Positions 19,018 through 27,481 of a stretch of DNA of 64,000 bases are shown piece by piece. The notes beneath the pieces were generated by a model. That model was not told the DNA's origin. It made no database searches and was given only the letters and a program-made list of their open reading frames with translations. A program made the translations under genes and the position numbers. Origin of the DNA: Lentibacillus amyloliquefaciens (GTDB taxonomy: Bacteria > Bacillota > Bacilli > Bacillales > Amphibacillaceae); assembly GCF_001307805.1 (NCBI RefSeq), contig NZ_CP013862.1, positions 2,356,001-2,420,000 on the forward strand, written 5' to 3'. Within the stretch, counting starts at the first letter, position 1, and each line of letters starts with the position of its first letter.

Positions 19018-20034
19018 ATGTTCAAGAAAAGTCTTACAGCCGGGGCGGCATTGCTTTCGATACTCCTACTGATGGCAGCCTGCAGCAGCGGTTCAGAAGA
19101 TAAACAGACAGCGAGTTCTGCCCCGGAAGATGAAGCCAATAATCGCGACAAAACAACTGAAACGGTTAATGAACAGATTCAATTTCCCCAGGAGCACCTG
19201 CAGAAAACTGATGCAAACGATTCTGTCACAAGGCTGCAGGAAGCCCTGAACCAGATCGGCTACGATATAAATACGAACGGAAATTATGATAAAGACACAA
19301 CCTGGGCCATCACAGACTATCAAATGCAACAGGATGAACTTTCTGTCACTGGTATCTATGATGAAAAGACACGAAATGCATTGCAAGATACATTCGAAAA
19401 CGAGGAAACAGTTGAACCAGGCACAGGCCTTGAGAAAAAAGGCAGTGACTCCGGAGCCATCAGCAATCCACACGAGATTCTGGCGCTCGTCAACAAAGAA
19501 AATGCCTTGCCGGAAGGGTTTGAACCTTTAAACCTGGTTGTTCCGGAAGTTCGTTTTCCGTTTGAAGATTTCCTGCCTAAAAAACAAATGCGCGGAGTGG
19601 CAGCAACAGCTATGGAGGATATGTTTCAAGCAGCGGATGACGCAGGGCTTGGATTGTTTGCCCAGTCAGGGTACCGCTCTTTTGACCGACAGGATGCTAT
19701 TTTTGCTGCCAATGTTCAGGAACACGGTGAAGAAGCAGCCAATAACTTCAGTGCAAGACCCGGAGAAAGTGAACATCAGAGTGGTTTAACAATGGATGTG
19801 ACCAGTGAAGATGTTAATTTTCAGCTAACCACGGATTTCGGTGAAACCGATGAAGGCAAATGGCTGAAGCAGAACGCTGCTGACTATGGCTTTATCATTC
19901 GCTATCCAAAAGGCAAAGAAGCCATAACGCAATATCAGTATGAGCCATGGCATCTACGGTATGTCGGTGAAGAAGCAGCAACTGACATTATGGAACAAGA
20001 CATTACACTGGAAGAATATTTAGGCGAAAACTAA
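19018..20034 (+). CDS. Lipoprotein D-alanyl-D-alanine carboxypeptidase, VanY/M15 family, with peptidoglycan-binding domain
   Basis: Cell-wall-trimming enzyme of 338 residues. The signal peptide carries the lipobox LLLMAAC (Cys at about 21). A peptidoglycan-binding domain of the PG_binding_1 type spans roughly residues 68-120 (VTRLQEALNQIGYDINTNG, TTWAITDYQ). The C-terminal M15B domain has the zinc/catalytic motifs SGYRSFDRQ, GESEHQSGLTMDV and EPWHLRYVG. The ATG has AGGGAGC upstream. Monocistronic, followed by a terminator. Expected to remove terminal D-Ala from pentapeptide stems outside the membrane. Confidence 0.93.
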   Translation: MFKKSLTAGAALLSILLLMAACSSGSEDKQTASSAPEDEANNRDKTTETVNEQIQFPQEHLQKTDANDSVTRLQEALNQIGYDINTNGNYDKDTTWAITDYQMQQDELSVTGIYDEKTRNALQDTFENEETVEPGTGLEKKGSDSGAISNPHEILALVNKENALPEGFEPLNLVVPEVRFPFEDFLPKKQMRGVAATAMEDMFQAADDAGLGLFAQSGYRSFDRQDAIFAANVQEHGEEAANNFSARPGESEHQSGLTMDVTSEDVNFQLTTDFGETDEGKWLKQNAADYGFIIRYPKGKEAITQYQYEPWHLRYVGEEAATDIMEQDITLEEYLGEN

Positions 20035-20063
20035 GGCGCACAAACTGACTTGTGCGCCCTTTT
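20035..20063 (+). terminator. Terminator after the VanY-type gene
   Basis: GGCGCACAA / TTGTGCGCC perfect 9-bp stem, 6-nt loop, then CTTTT. Confidence 0.9.
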
Positions 20064-20124
20064 AATGTCTTTGTTTCTGTAGTCCGTTTTACCCGGGTCA
20101 TAAACTTCGTGACAGTCTTATCAC

Positions 20125-20577
20125 TTAAAATGGCTTTAGGACCATCAGTGCGATAATAATCAAAAACATTATATTTTCAATCCGCTCATAGAAAAAGAGT
20201 TTCTTGGACAGATCGTAATATTCTTCAGGAATATCATCTCCCTGATGTTCTTTCAGCAGATGTTTTACCGGTCTGGAGAGTGGCGATAAAATTGCCGGAC
20301 CGAAGCCGAGTGCGATCAGGTATAATACTAGACTCACAACATACCAGCCCCGGGTGAATAAAGATGGATTCAAAACGCCCATCCAGAGACCGGTTAAGAT
20401 GAGCAATGTTCCGCCCACCATCACAAAAATATGCAGCCGGTTCCTGATAACATAAGCATGCCTTAATTCCGTCATTGTATCAGCTTTGGTAACAATATAA
20501 ATCATGACAAATCCCGGCCCCAAGCCTAAAATGGCTGAAAACACATGTATAAAAACGAGAAAATCATAAAATGTCAT
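20125..20577 (-). CDS. DUF2269-family membrane protein
   Basis: Small integral membrane protein of 150 residues with four hydrophobic segments. It starts FYDFLVFIHVFSAILGLGPGFVMIY, and a His in the first helix is followed by GLGPGF, which is typical of the DUF2269 family. The function is unknown; conserved histidines in helices 1 and 2 (RNRLHIFVMVGG) might bind haem or a metal, which is inference. It is a single gene between the VanY-type gene and the kinase-like gene. GGTGGGAT precedes the ATG. Confidence 0.75.
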   Translation of the reverse strand: MTFYDFLVFIHVFSAILGLGPGFVMIYIVTKADTMTELRHAYVIRNRLHIFVMVGGTLLILTGLWMGVLNPSLFTRGWYVVSLVLYLIALGFGPAILSPLSRPVKHLLKEHQGDDIPEEYYDLSKKLFFYERIENIMFLIIIALMVLKPF

Positions 20578-20693
20578 TGGTTATCCCACCATTCATATCA
20601 TGTACTTCTATCATACATGATTCAACGCAGGCAATAATTGTGAGATTCGACACTATAACAGCATACTTTTTGACAACATTGTGTCCGGACCCG

Positions 20694-21557
20694 CTATCCG
20701 GCATACCGTTTCAAAATCGTGTCCACCGAGCGCCCGTATGCTTCACCGAACATATTCAAATGAACAAGTAAATAATACAGCTGATACAGCGGTTTAATAT
20801 CCTCATAATCCGGTGATAATGGGAAGTGTTCCTGATAAGCCCGGTAAAAGTCACTGGAATAACCGCCAAACACCTCAGTGAATGCCAATTCAAAATGACG
20901 GTCACCGTATAGGAATGACGGATCAATCACATATGGTTCGCCGCCGGGGCCACTCAGCCAGTTGCCGCCCCACAAATCACCGTGCAGATAAGATGGGTCT
21001 GCATCACCGGGAATCCACTTATCAAGATTATCGAGCAAAGTTTCCATGCGATCACGCCGCTTACCGGTCACTCTTCCCCTGTCGATACCCAGCTGTAATT
21101 GGAAAAGAAGACGCCGGTCCCGATAATAGTCCAGCCAGCTTGAAAACAGCCCGTTTGTCTGCGGAAGCGTTCCAATAAATGTATCGTCTTCAAAACCATG
21201 CTTCTCTCCAAATGTCTGATGCATGGCAGCAATACGTTCACCCAATTTCCAATCGGTATCCGCTGAAGCCGCCCCTTCAACCCATTCCATTACAAGGCAG
21301 GCATTGTTGCTTTCATCTGAATAAGTATACACTTCCGGTACGGCAATCGAGTTTGTTTCCCTGATCAGCGCCAGACCTTTTGCTTCAAGTTCAAAGAAGC
21401 GATCCGGTGCGTCCGGATGATATTTGATGAAATACTTCCGGTTATCGGTCTCCACAAAATAACTCTTGTTGATCGATCCGCCTGCTGCACGTTTAACCGA
21501 CTTCACATTGGAATGATCACCGGCCTGATGCAAGGCTTTTTCGATTAATTCATTCAC
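20694..21557 (-). CDS. Fructosamine kinase family protein
   Basis: Small-molecule kinase of the aminoglycoside-phosphotransferase fold, 287 residues. The N-lobe has AAGGSINKSYFVETDNRKYFIKYH with the ATP-binding Lys. The catalytic loop reads YLHGDLWGGNWL (about residues 190-201) and the metal-binding Asp lies in VIDPSFLYGDRHFELA. Members phosphorylate ketosamines such as fructose-lysine or ribulosamines, so a role in protein deglycation is likely. The start is GTG at 21557 with AAAGGAG 7 nt upstream. Confidence 0.9.
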   Translation of the reverse strand: MNELIEKALHQAGDHSNVKSVKRAAGGSINKSYFVETDNRKYFIKYHPDAPDRFFELEAKGLALIRETNSIAVPEVYTYSDESNNACLVMEWVEGAASADTDWKLGERIAAMHQTFGEKHGFEDDTFIGTLPQTNGLFSSWLDYYRDRRLLFQLQLGIDRGRVTGKRRDRMETLLDNLDKWIPGDADPSYLHGDLWGGNWLSGPGGEPYVIDPSFLYGDRHFELAFTEVFGGYSSDFYRAYQEHFPLSPDYEDIKPLYQLYYLLVHLNMFGEAYGRSVDTILKRYAG

Positions 21558-21601
21558 TGGAATACTCCTTTCATCACAAAACTAAAACATCAGCTGACTG
21601 A

Positions 21602-22054
21602 TTAAGAACGTTCTTTCCACAACTGCATTGGGTTTTCCTGACCGTCTTTTAACGGCATATGGACCATCTCCATCTGCCGCTCCCGTTTCGGCTTTTGCAG
21701 TTCTTCATAAATATCTTTTGCCTTGCCGAGACCTGACTCAACGGCATCCTCAGACGAGTTACAGTAATAAATCGTATCTATGCCTGCAAAATACATCGCT
21801 GTCAGACACATCGGACATGGCTCACCGCTGGCATACATCGTGTACCCCTGCAATACTTGTGAATGCATCATCTTTTGTACTTTGCGCATTGCCTGAATTT
21901 CAGCGTGTGCTGTGACGTCAAAACTTTTATGCAGTTCATTGACACCTTCAGCAACCTGTTTGCCATTCTTCACAAGAACAGCACCAAATGGCTCCCCGCC
22001 ATTGCGGACGTTCTCGGCTGCCAGTTCCACCGCCCGCTCCATAAATTGATCCAT
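21602..22054 (-). CDS. Nucleoside/guanine deaminase (CDA fold)
   Basis: Zinc-dependent deaminase of 150 residues. The motif TAHAEIQAMRKV (zinc His and proton-shuttle Glu) and GEPCPMCLTAMYFAGI (two zinc Cys) define the family. Overall layout and length are those of GuaD-type guanine deaminases (EPFGAVLVKNGK, C-terminal MQLWKERS), although tRNA-adenosine or other nucleoside deaminases are alternatives. I chose the ATG at 22054 (GGGAGGG 7 nt upstream) over the GTG one codon earlier. It lies 45 bp from the kinase-like gene in the same direction and may share a transcript. Confidence 0.85.
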   Translation of the reverse strand: MDQFMERAVELAAENVRNGGEPFGAVLVKNGKQVAEGVNELHKSFDVTAHAEIQAMRKVQKMMHSQVLQGYTMYASGEPCPMCLTAMYFAGIDTIYYCNSSEDAVESGLGKAKDIYEELQKPKRERQMEMVHMPLKDGQENPMQLWKERS

Positions 22055-22141
22055 CACACATCCCTCCCCTTGTTATGGTTATTGTCCAAAGTATAACAAA
22101 ACTGCTCAATAAATGATGCCTTAAAAGCTGTTTTCTAAACG

Positions 22142-22165
22142 GATGCCTGAGGACTTAGCCTTTGT
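22142..22165. repeat. Short dispersed repeat (copy 1 of 2)
   Basis: 24 bp beginning GATGCCTGAGGACTTAGCC are 22/24 identical to 49176-49199, where they adjoin another repeat. Function unknown. Confidence 0.5.
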
Positions 22166-22304
22166 AACCTGTTGCAGCGGAAAAAGCCCTCAGAATTAAT
22201 TATCGTTGCTTCTTTTAACCCTATCAGCTACAATCATAGTTGAAAACAATTATCAATTATGAACGTATAGATTAAATGCACTGTGACCAGAGGAGGAACA
22301 GTTT

Positions 22305-22865
22305 ATGGAAAAGACAAAACAGCCAACAGCCCTGCAACAGGTCATCCGCGACCGGCGTGCTGTGAAAAAGCATTATAATGATAAACATGTCTCAGAAGAA
22401 ACCGTTAAAGAGCTTCTGGCAGATGCTGTCTGGGCACCCACTCATGGCGTTCGTCAGCCCTGGCGGTTCATTTTCATCGGACCGGAAGAGACTGAAAACT
22501 TTGCTGAAAAAGTAGCCGCCACCTATCCGGAACACAGACAGCAAGACCGCTTTGAATATCTCAGCGAACCAACCGCTTTTCTGATCGTTGTCATGGAGGA
22601 ACCGGAAAGCCGCAAACAATGGGATGAAAATTTCGGTGCAACAGCCAGTATGATCCAAAACTTTTGGCTGCTTGCCTGGGAACAACAGCTGGGTATTGTC
22701 TGGAAAACCAATTCACACATTTATGATTCAAAGGTTAAAGCGCTTCTTGACGTTGGGGAAAATGAAAAAATCGTCGGCTTTCTCCATCTTGGCTATTTTG
22801 ATGAAAAACCTGCCAAAAAAGACCGTATATCAGCTGCAGAGAAGTTCACAAGGTTTGAAGGCTAG
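22305..22865 (+). CDS. Nitroreductase-family protein
   Basis: FMN-dependent oxidoreductase of 186 residues. It has IRDRRAVKKHYNDKHVSEETVKELL with the FMN-phosphate-binding Arg pair, WAPTHGVRQPWRFIFIG in the middle and GFLHLGYFDEKP near the end, the normal single-domain nitroreductase layout. The natural substrate (quinone, nitroaromatic or flavin-like compound) cannot be told. AGAGGAGG precedes the ATG by 8 nt. Single gene with its own terminator. Confidence 0.9.
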   Translation: MEKTKQPTALQQVIRDRRAVKKHYNDKHVSEETVKELLADAVWAPTHGVRQPWRFIFIGPEETENFAEKVAATYPEHRQQDRFEYLSEPTAFLIVVMEEPESRKQWDENFGATASMIQNFWLLAWEQQLGIVWKTNSHIYDSKVKALLDVGENEKIVGFLHLGYFDEKPAKKDRISAAEKFTRFEG

Positions 22866-22872
22866 CAAATTT

Positions 22873-22906
22873 AAAATAGGCTGTTCCATTAAGGAGCAGC
22901 CTATTT
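22873..22906 (+). terminator. Terminator after the nitroreductase gene
   Basis: AAATAGGCTG-TTCC / GGA-CAGCCTATTT hairpin, T-run short. Confidence 0.8.
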
Positions 22907-22908
22907 GT

Positions 22909-23028
22909 GCTGATGTATATGCGCTTCTGTTGATATTTGCGTTCTTCTGCTGATACATCCACTCTTATATTGATATTCCTGCTCTTCTGTTGTTATCTCC
23001 GCGCTTCTGCTGATTCATTCCCTTTTTG
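22909..23028. repeat. Degenerate 20-bp tandem array A1 (six units)
   Basis: Six units of exactly 20 bp start at 22909, 22929, 22949, 22969, 22989 and 23009. A typical unit is GTTGATATTTGCGTTCTTCT. Units differ by several bases but keep TGAT near the start and CTTCT near the end. The array fills the gap between the nitroreductase terminator and the ddl end. A second array of the same period and similar sequence is at 55659. Confidence 0.75.
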
Positions 23029-23042
23029 CTGTTAATCAGCAC

Positions 23043-24149
23043 CTATTCCTCATCCCAGACAGCGCTCTTTAAAAAGCTGTTCTTCTGATGACGATCGATT
23101 GCCAGCTCAATCAGCTGATCAATCAGCTCCGGATAAGTGATGCCGCTGAGCTCCCACAGCTTCGGATACATACTGATGCGGGTAAAGCCCGGCAGCGTAT
23201 TGACTTCATTCACGTAAACCTCGCCATCCTCTGTAAGGAAAAAATCGACACGGGCAAGCCCTTCACATTCAAGAATTCTGAATGCCTCGACTGCCGTTTT
23301 TTGCAGCTTCTCAGTTTCTTCACCCGTCAGTTCAGCCGGCATCTCCAGGATTGCACCGGTTTCATCAATATATTTGGATTCATACGAGTAAAATTCAGTC
23401 TGAGGCAAAATTTCACCCGGCACCGACGATTTTGGATCCTCATTGCCCAGAACTGCACACTCGATTTCCCGGCCTTTAAGTGTTTCTTCAATCACAATCT
23501 TTTGATCATACTGGAATGCCTGGTCAATCGCTTCAGCAAATTCTTCTTCCGTTGAAACCTTGCTCACACCGACAGAAGACCCCTGATTGGCCGGCTTGAT
23601 GAACATCGGTACGCCTACTTGCGCTTTTACCGAGGCAAAATCAATCTCACGACGTCTGGCACGTGAAAATGCCACGCCGTTTGCGACATGAATGCCTGCT
23701 GTCTTCAGCAATCGTTTGGCAATATCTTTATCCATGCAAATGGCCGAACCCAATACACTGGTTCCAACAAACGGCAGATTCGCTATCCGCATCATTCCCT
23801 GCAGACTGCCGTCCTCACCCAGCGTGCCGTGGACGATCGGAAATACCGCATCGAGCTGGTCCAGCATTCCTGCGTCGGCCGCCTTAATGAGCTGGTGGTT
23901 TGTTTCACCCGGCACGATAGCGACCGCCTCATTCGATTTATTCAATTGAATCAATTTCGGATTTTCTTCGTTAATCAGATAGGAAGATTCATCATTGATA
24001 TGCCACTTCCCCTGTTTATCGATCCCGAGTAAAACAACATCATATTTATCTTTATCAATTGCATCGACGATATTTTTGGCTGATTGCAATGACACTTCAT
24101 GCTCAGCCGACTTCCCGCCAAAAACAATCCCTACTTTTTTCTTCGGCAT
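23043..24149 (-). CDS. ddl: D-alanine-D-alanine ligase
   Basis: ATP-grasp ligase making the D-Ala-D-Ala dipeptide for peptidoglycan. It is 368 residues. It has the N-terminal VGIVFGGKSAEHEVSLQSA, VFPIVHGTLGEDGSLQG, the ATP-grasp loop FIKPANQGSSVGVSKV and the metal-binding end LARVDFFLTEDGEVYVNEVNTLPGFT. I chose the ATG at 24149 (GGGAG 8 nt upstream) instead of the longer frame to 24194, which has no site. The product is the D-Ala-D-Ala type expected in a vancomycin-sensitive wall. Single gene. Confidence 0.96.
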   Translation of the reverse strand: MPKKKVGIVFGGKSAEHEVSLQSAKNIVDAIDKDKYDVVLLGIDKQGKWHINDESSYLINEENPKLIQLNKSNEAVAIVPGETNHQLIKAADAGMLDQLDAVFPIVHGTLGEDGSLQGMMRIANLPFVGTSVLGSAICMDKDIAKRLLKTAGIHVANGVAFSRARRREIDFASVKAQVGVPMFIKPANQGSSVGVSKVSTEEEFAEAIDQAFQYDQKIVIEETLKGREIECAVLGNEDPKSSVPGEILPQTEFYSYESKYIDETGAILEMPAELTGEETEKLQKTAVEAFRILECEGLARVDFFLTEDGEVYVNEVNTLPGFTRISMYPKLWELSGITYPELIDQLIELAIDRHQKNSFLKSAVWDEE

Positions 24150-24240
24150 GTTCCAGAACTCCCTTTTAAATTGTATATATCTAAAATAGCACATGACAGC
24201 ATGTTTGAAACAGTATTTTTAAAATTTTATCAATAACCAC

Positions 24241-24269
24241 TTGACATATTAAGAAAACACCACTATGAT
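24241..24269 (+). promoter_or_regulatory. Sigma-A promoter of the trp operon
   Basis: TTGACA (24241-24246), 17-bp spacer, TATGAT (24264-24269). It lies just before the first T-box and is the only strong promoter I see before trpE. Confidence 0.88.
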
Positions 24270-24299
24270 GAATAACAATAATAAATTTCGAATCAGGCA

Positions 24300-24553
24300 A
24301 TGATGAAGAGTAGTAATTTGTCTTCTTCACTCAAGAGAGCCAGTGGCAGGTGCAAACTGGCGTGTCAGACAAATGAATGGACTTCTGAGCTTCCAGACCG
24401 AACCAATTTTGCAGTAGGCTTTGGCGACCGGGTCTCATCGTTACACGAGACACTATTGAGCATGCCTGCTTAATATGGCCAAAGTGAGCTGTTTTTCAGC
24501 TAATAAAGGTGGTACCACGGTTCCTCGTCCTTTTCGGATGGGGAACCTTTTTG
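24300..24553 (+). promoter_or_regulatory. Trp T-box riboswitch 1
   Basis: tRNA-sensing leader. The specifier codon UGG (24378-24380) lies in the typical GAA-UGG-AC context, and the T-box sequence AAGGTGGTACCACGG is at 24506-24520. The terminator is GGTTCC / GGAACC with an inner CGTCC/GGATG stem and a T-run (24519-24552). Uncharged tRNA-Trp should stabilise the antiterminator. A second complete Trp T-box follows, so transcription must pass two tRNA-Trp checks. Confidence 0.92.
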
Positions 24554-24651
24554 TATTTTAGCACAAATTGTCACGCTTTTCGTCTTCCAAGGATAGTAAA
24601 GCGGTTTTTCAAATTTATGTTGAAACGTGCGGATCTCCCGCTCATGTTGGT

Positions 24652-24682
24652 GTTTTGCACCTTCGTAAACTCGGTGCAAAAC
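24652..24682. repeat. Dispersed hairpin H, copy 1 (between the two T-boxes)
   Basis: GTTTTGCACC / GGTGCAAAAC perfect 10-bp stem with an 11-nt loop starting TTCG. A second copy is at 59397-59429. It is not part of either T-box fold. Confidence 0.7.
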
Positions 24683-24715
24683 CAGCTTCACTTTAAAACT
24701 GCATACATTAAATCG

Positions 24716-24993
24716 CCTGAGTAAGAGGAGTAAGCTTTTTTGAAGCACTAAAGAGAGCCGGTGGCGGTGAGATACCGGTACGTGGATCATTGCTGAATGG
24801 ACTTACAAGAGGTTTCCTGAATAACAGTACGGAAACCCGGTGCTCCGCCGTTATACGGATAGGATATGGGATTTGAAATTTTCCCGTATTCGAATAAGGA
24901 TGGAGATGTCTAATCGTCTCCAATAGAGGTGGCACCGCGGTCACAATCGTCCTCTGCATTCACATTTCATGTGTGTTTGCAGAGGATTTTTTA
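24716..24993 (+). promoter_or_regulatory. Trp T-box riboswitch 2
   Basis: A second T-box with specifier UGG at 24798-24800 (GAA-UGG-AC) and T-box AGAGGTGGCACCGCGG at 24925-24940. The terminator stem is TCCTCTGC / GCAGAGGA followed by TTTTTT (24950-24992). It ends 24 nt before the trpE start. Tandem Trp T-boxes are known before trp operons in some Bacillus species. Confidence 0.93.
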
Positions 24994-25016
24994 TTTTGAC
25001 GAAAGGAGTATTGACG

Positions 25017-26423
25017 ATGCAAACAAAAACACTTCCCTATAAGTACATCAAGTTGAACGCCGATACGCTAACGCCGATTGGGATCTTCGAGAACCTTTAT
25101 GGCAGGAAAAAGTTTTTACTTGAAAGCTCAATCCAGCATGAGGAAAAAGGCAAGTATTCCTTTATCGGAGCTGATCCTTTTCAGGAATTCAAAGGCAGTG
25201 ATGAGGAGACAAACATTATAAATCATGAACAAGGGACAGATAAAGACCGGAATGAACCTGTGTTAACCGCTTTCCAAAATGAAATTCCAAAAATGGACAT
25301 TGAACCTCCTTTCCCATTTTTTGGAGGGGCGGTCGGCTACATTGGCTATGATGCTATTCGCAGCTATGCAAACATTGGCGAAGCACTTCCTGATGAGATT
25401 GACATGCCCGATGTTCATCTGATGCTCTATCAAAACATTATTATTTATGACCATAGTGATGAATCGGTGTTTCTGGTCGCCACAAACCTTAACAATCAGC
25501 CGGAACACGTTCTTGATCAGCGTCTGGCCTCTTTAAAAAAAGCATTGATTCCATTTCCGACCACTGACGTCACAATTGATCAGGATGTTTTCTTTCACCC
25601 TGAAATGGATAGAGAACGCTTTATGGAAAACGTGGAATTGGCTAAGGAAAATATCAAAAACGGCGATATTTATCAGGTCGTATTATCCCAGCGAATGAAA
25701 GCCGAGATGCATGGAGATCCATTTATTTTTTACCGGAAGTTACGGAAAGCCAATCCATCACCATACATGTTTTATATCGATTTTGATGACTATGTCGTCC
25801 TCGGGGCATCCCCGGAAAGTTTAATTGAAACAAGCAGCCGGAACATCATGACAAATCCAATAGCAGGAACACGTCCCCGCGGCAATACAAAAGATGAGGA
25901 TGAAGCCCTGAGGAGCGAATTGATAACGGATAAAAAGGAAATCTCGGAACATGAAATGCTTGTTGATTTGAGCCGGGATGACTTTGCCAGGGTCTGTGAA
26001 CCCGATAGCATCACTGTGCCAGCTTATATGAAAGTGGAAAGCTATCAGCATGTGATGCACATAGTATCGGAAGTCCACGGTAAATTGGCTGAAGGTTATA
26101 CCAGTATCGATGCTCTGATTGCCTGTCTGCCTGCCGGGACGGTATCAGGATCACCAAGAACCCGCGCAATGCAACTGATTAATGAACTGGAAGATGTCAA
26201 GCGCGGGGTTTACAGTGGCGGCGTTGGATACATTAGCTTCAATTACAATCTGAACATAGCACTTGCGATTCGCTCACTGATCGTTAAAGACCGCCAGGCA
26301 TACCTACAGGCCGGCGCAGGCATTGTCAATGATTCAAACCCGGAAGCCGAGTACAACGAAACAATGCACAAGGCAAAAGCTTTAATGGCTGTTAAAGATT
26401 ATGAAGTGTCACATGAGGCGTAA
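25017..26423 (+). CDS. trpE: Anthranilate synthase component I
   Basis: Converts chorismate to anthranilate together with a glutaminase subunit. It is 468 residues. The feedback-inhibition motif LLESS lies near residue 36, and the catalytic chorismate-binding domain has ENIKNGDIYQVVLSQR, NPSPYMFYI, GSPRTRAM and YNETMHKAKA. No trpG is in the operon, so the glutaminase is probably the PabA/TrpG encoded elsewhere, as in B. subtilis. The ATG at 25017 has GAAAGGAG 8-9 nt upstream, directly after the second T-box terminator. First gene of the trp operon. Confidence 0.96.
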   Translation: MQTKTLPYKYIKLNADTLTPIGIFENLYGRKKFLLESSIQHEEKGKYSFIGADPFQEFKGSDEETNIINHEQGTDKDRNEPVLTAFQNEIPKMDIEPPFPFFGGAVGYIGYDAIRSYANIGEALPDEIDMPDVHLMLYQNIIIYDHSDESVFLVATNLNNQPEHVLDQRLASLKKALIPFPTTDVTIDQDVFFHPEMDRERFMENVELAKENIKNGDIYQVVLSQRMKAEMHGDPFIFYRKLRKANPSPYMFYIDFDDYVVLGASPESLIETSSRNIMTNPIAGTRPRGNTKDEDEALRSELITDKKEISEHEMLVDLSRDDFARVCEPDSITVPAYMKVESYQHVMHIVSEVHGKLAEGYTSIDALIACLPAGTVSGSPRTRAMQLINELEDVKRGVYSGGVGYISFNYNLNIALAIRSLIVKDRQAYLQAGAGIVNDSNPEAEYNETMHKAKALMAVKDYEVSHEA

Positions 26424-26454
26424 TTTTCACTTAATAATTTGGAGGGATTTTATC

Positions 26455-27480
26455 ATGAAGCATTATCTTGAAAAACTGCTCAAACAAGAAAACTTGACTT
26501 TGGAGGAAATGAAGGATGCTGCCACAACGTCATTTTCAGAGCACATCAGTGAAAGTGAACTTGCTGCATTTTTGACTGGATTACGGGCCAAAGGTGAAAC
26601 ACCTGAAGAAATCGCCGGGCTAGCTGAAGTGATCAGAACACAATCAAGCCAGACCACAAACGAATTAGCAAATGTGATGGATAACTGTGGTACCGGCGGA
26701 GACGGCTCACACAGTTTCAACATCAGCACAACAGCGGCGTTTGTGCTTGCCGGTGCCGGTGTTAAAGTTGCTAAGCACGGCAATCGCAGTGTTTCCAGTA
26801 AGACAGGAAGCGCTGATGTATTGGAGCATTTGGGCATATCCTTATCTTTTTCAAAGGAACATGTGGAAGAAATGATTCAGGAAAATAATATCGCCTTTCT
26901 TTATGCACCGCATGTCCTTCCCGGTATGAAGCGGTTTATGACCGTCCGGAAAAATTTGGGCATCCCAACAATCTTTAATCTGATCGGTCCGTTGACAAAT
27001 CCGGTCAATCTGGACACACAGCTATTGGGATCTTACCGGCGCGATATGCTGCCTGTGCTTGCCGAAACTCTCCACCAGCTCGGCCGTAAGCGTGCACTTG
27101 TCATCAACGGTGCAGGCTATATGGATGAAGCATCACTTGCCGGTGAAAACCATATTTCATTGATGGAAGAAGGAAAAGTCACGTCATTTACGCTTCACCC
27201 ATCCGAAGTTAATTTACCGGTATATGACAATAACGACATCCGGGGCGGTGACGCAAAAGATAACGCTGCTATTCTGCTGGACGTCTTAAACGGCAAGAAA
27301 GGCCCTTACTATGACACCGTTCTGCTCAATGCCGGCCTTGGCTTGTTTGCGGGTGGCGCAGCAACATCAATTAAAGATGGCATCAAGCAGGCCGAAGAAA
27401 GTATTCAAAGCGGCTCGGCCAAGGAAAAACTGCAGCGTTTGGCTGATTACAGCAGTAAAATCACAAGTGAGGCGATATAA
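26455..27480 (+). CDS. trpD: Anthranilate phosphoribosyltransferase
   Basis: Transfers phosphoribose from PRPP to anthranilate. It is 341 residues. Characteristic motifs are DNCGTGGDGSHSFNIST (PRPP-binding glycine loop), AKHGNRSVSSKTGSADVLE (anthranilate and PRPP site) and FNLIGPLTNP. I chose the ATG at 26455 (GGAGGG 7 nt upstream); the longer frame begins inside trpE. It ends one base before the trpC start. Second gene of the operon. Confidence 0.96.
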   Translation: MKHYLEKLLKQENLTLEEMKDAATTSFSEHISESELAAFLTGLRAKGETPEEIAGLAEVIRTQSSQTTNELANVMDNCGTGGDGSHSFNISTTAAFVLAGAGVKVAKHGNRSVSSKTGSADVLEHLGISLSFSKEHVEEMIQENNIAFLYAPHVLPGMKRFMTVRKNLGIPTIFNLIGPLTNPVNLDTQLLGSYRRDMLPVLAETLHQLGRKRALVINGAGYMDEASLAGENHISLMEEGKVTSFTLHPSEVNLPVYDNNDIRGGDAKDNAAILLDVLNGKKGPYYDTVLLNAGLGLFAGGAATSIKDGIKQAEESIQSGSAKEKLQRLADYSSKITSEAI

Positions 27481-27481
27481 C

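Noticed and set aside
24500..24959. Minus-strand frames of 83-96 residues over the T-box region
   Set aside because: They lie antisense to two clear T-box riboswitches and have no ribosome site or protein similarity that I recognise.
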